Positions 63,890 to 64,000 of a stretch of DNA of 64,000 bases are shown in pieces. Positions within the stretch are counted from its first letter, which is position 1, and each line of letters opens with the position of its first letter. The notes beneath the pieces were generated by a model. That model was given only the letters and a program-made list of their open reading frames with translations, was not told the DNA's origin and searched no databases. This DNA comes from Pantoea sp. Aalb (lineage in GTDB: Bacteria; Pseudomonadota; Gammaproteobacteria; Enterobacterales; Enterobacteriaceae). The stretch spans positions 1 to 64,000 of the forward strand of contig NZ_SZZU01000001.1 in assembly GCF_009829985.1 (NCBI RefSeq), in the 5' to 3' direction. Both the position numbers and the translations under genes were made by a program.

Positions 63890-64000
63890 ATGGTTGATTA
63901 TCGCGGTAGACAAGTAGTTATCCTTGGACTTGGCATAACTGGTCTCTCTTGTGTTAATTTTTTTCTAGCACAGGGTATTAATCCGCGAATTATGGATATT
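63890..64000 (+). CDS. murD: UDP-MurNAc-L-Ala:D-Glu ligase MurD (5' end only)
   Basis: The first 37 codons are in the window; the gene runs off the right edge. VDYRGRQVVILGLGITGLSCVNFFLAQG matches E. coli MurD ([28 protein letters not shown]), including the Rossmann-type glycine loop that binds the UDP part. It follows mraY in the conserved dcw order. Confidence 0.95.
   Translation, partial: MVDYRGRQVVILGLGITGLSCVNFFLAQGINPRIMDI

Overview
The window looks like part of the chromosome of a reduced, AT-rich gammaproteobacterial insect endosymbiont related to the Enterobacterales. Reasons: the proteins resemble E. coli orthologues closely in length and motif; spacers are long, very AT-rich and mostly empty; no phage, transposon or CRISPR is visible; and the retained genes are those of an amino-acid-provisioning symbiont (ilv, leu, thr, dap, car). 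Retained lptD and a complete run of murein genes argue against Buchnera. A Blochmannia-like or Ishikawaella-like lineage fits, but the genus cannot be settled from this sequence alone.

Layout. 1-374 is the distal end of an rRNA operon (23S-5S spacer, 5S, tRNA-Trp, palindromic terminator). It is followed by maoP and ilvD-ilvA, then ilvC, matching the E. coli order rrnC-trpT-maoP-ilv with ilvG, ilvM, ilvE and ilvY missing. 7.6-12 kb holds a mixed set: yhjD (-), a TIM-barrel isomerase-like gene, rnz and rsmJ. 13.3-64 kb follows the E. coli map from about 99.6 min through 0 to 2 min almost gene for gene: serB, a decayed slt, gpmB, thrABC, mog, dnaK-dnaJ, nhaA, rpsT (-), ribF-ileS-lspA-ispH, dapB, carAB, folA, then on the minus strand apaH, rsmA, pdxA, surA, lptD and leuDCBA, then ilvIH and the division and cell-wall cluster rsmH-ftsL-ftsI-murE-murF-mraY-murD, which runs off the right edge.

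How the genes work together. ilvIH, ilvC, ilvD and leuABCD cover nearly all of valine, isoleucine and leucine synthesis (the aminotransferase ilvE is not here). thrABC and ilvA supply threonine and 2-oxobutyrate. dapB and serB serve lysine/DAP and serine, and carAB feeds arginine and pyrimidines. DAP also feeds MurE. surA and lptD support an outer membrane with LPS, and yhjD may relate to that envelope.

Most unusual points: a leu attenuator-type terminator kept without any leader peptide and nested in a perfect 17-bp inverted repeat; a 36-codon tandem duplication in LptD that duplicates the disulfide cysteine C31; an (AAATCT)8 microsatellite upstream of lptD; a 23-bp tandem duplication across the leuD stop; a readable slt pseudogene; an unidentified decayed gene before serB; a GC-rich patch at the 5' end of dnaK; and UUG starts kept in carA and rpsT. 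I did not find a convincing new multi-gene system. The window is mainly conserved core genome with decay and repeat features.
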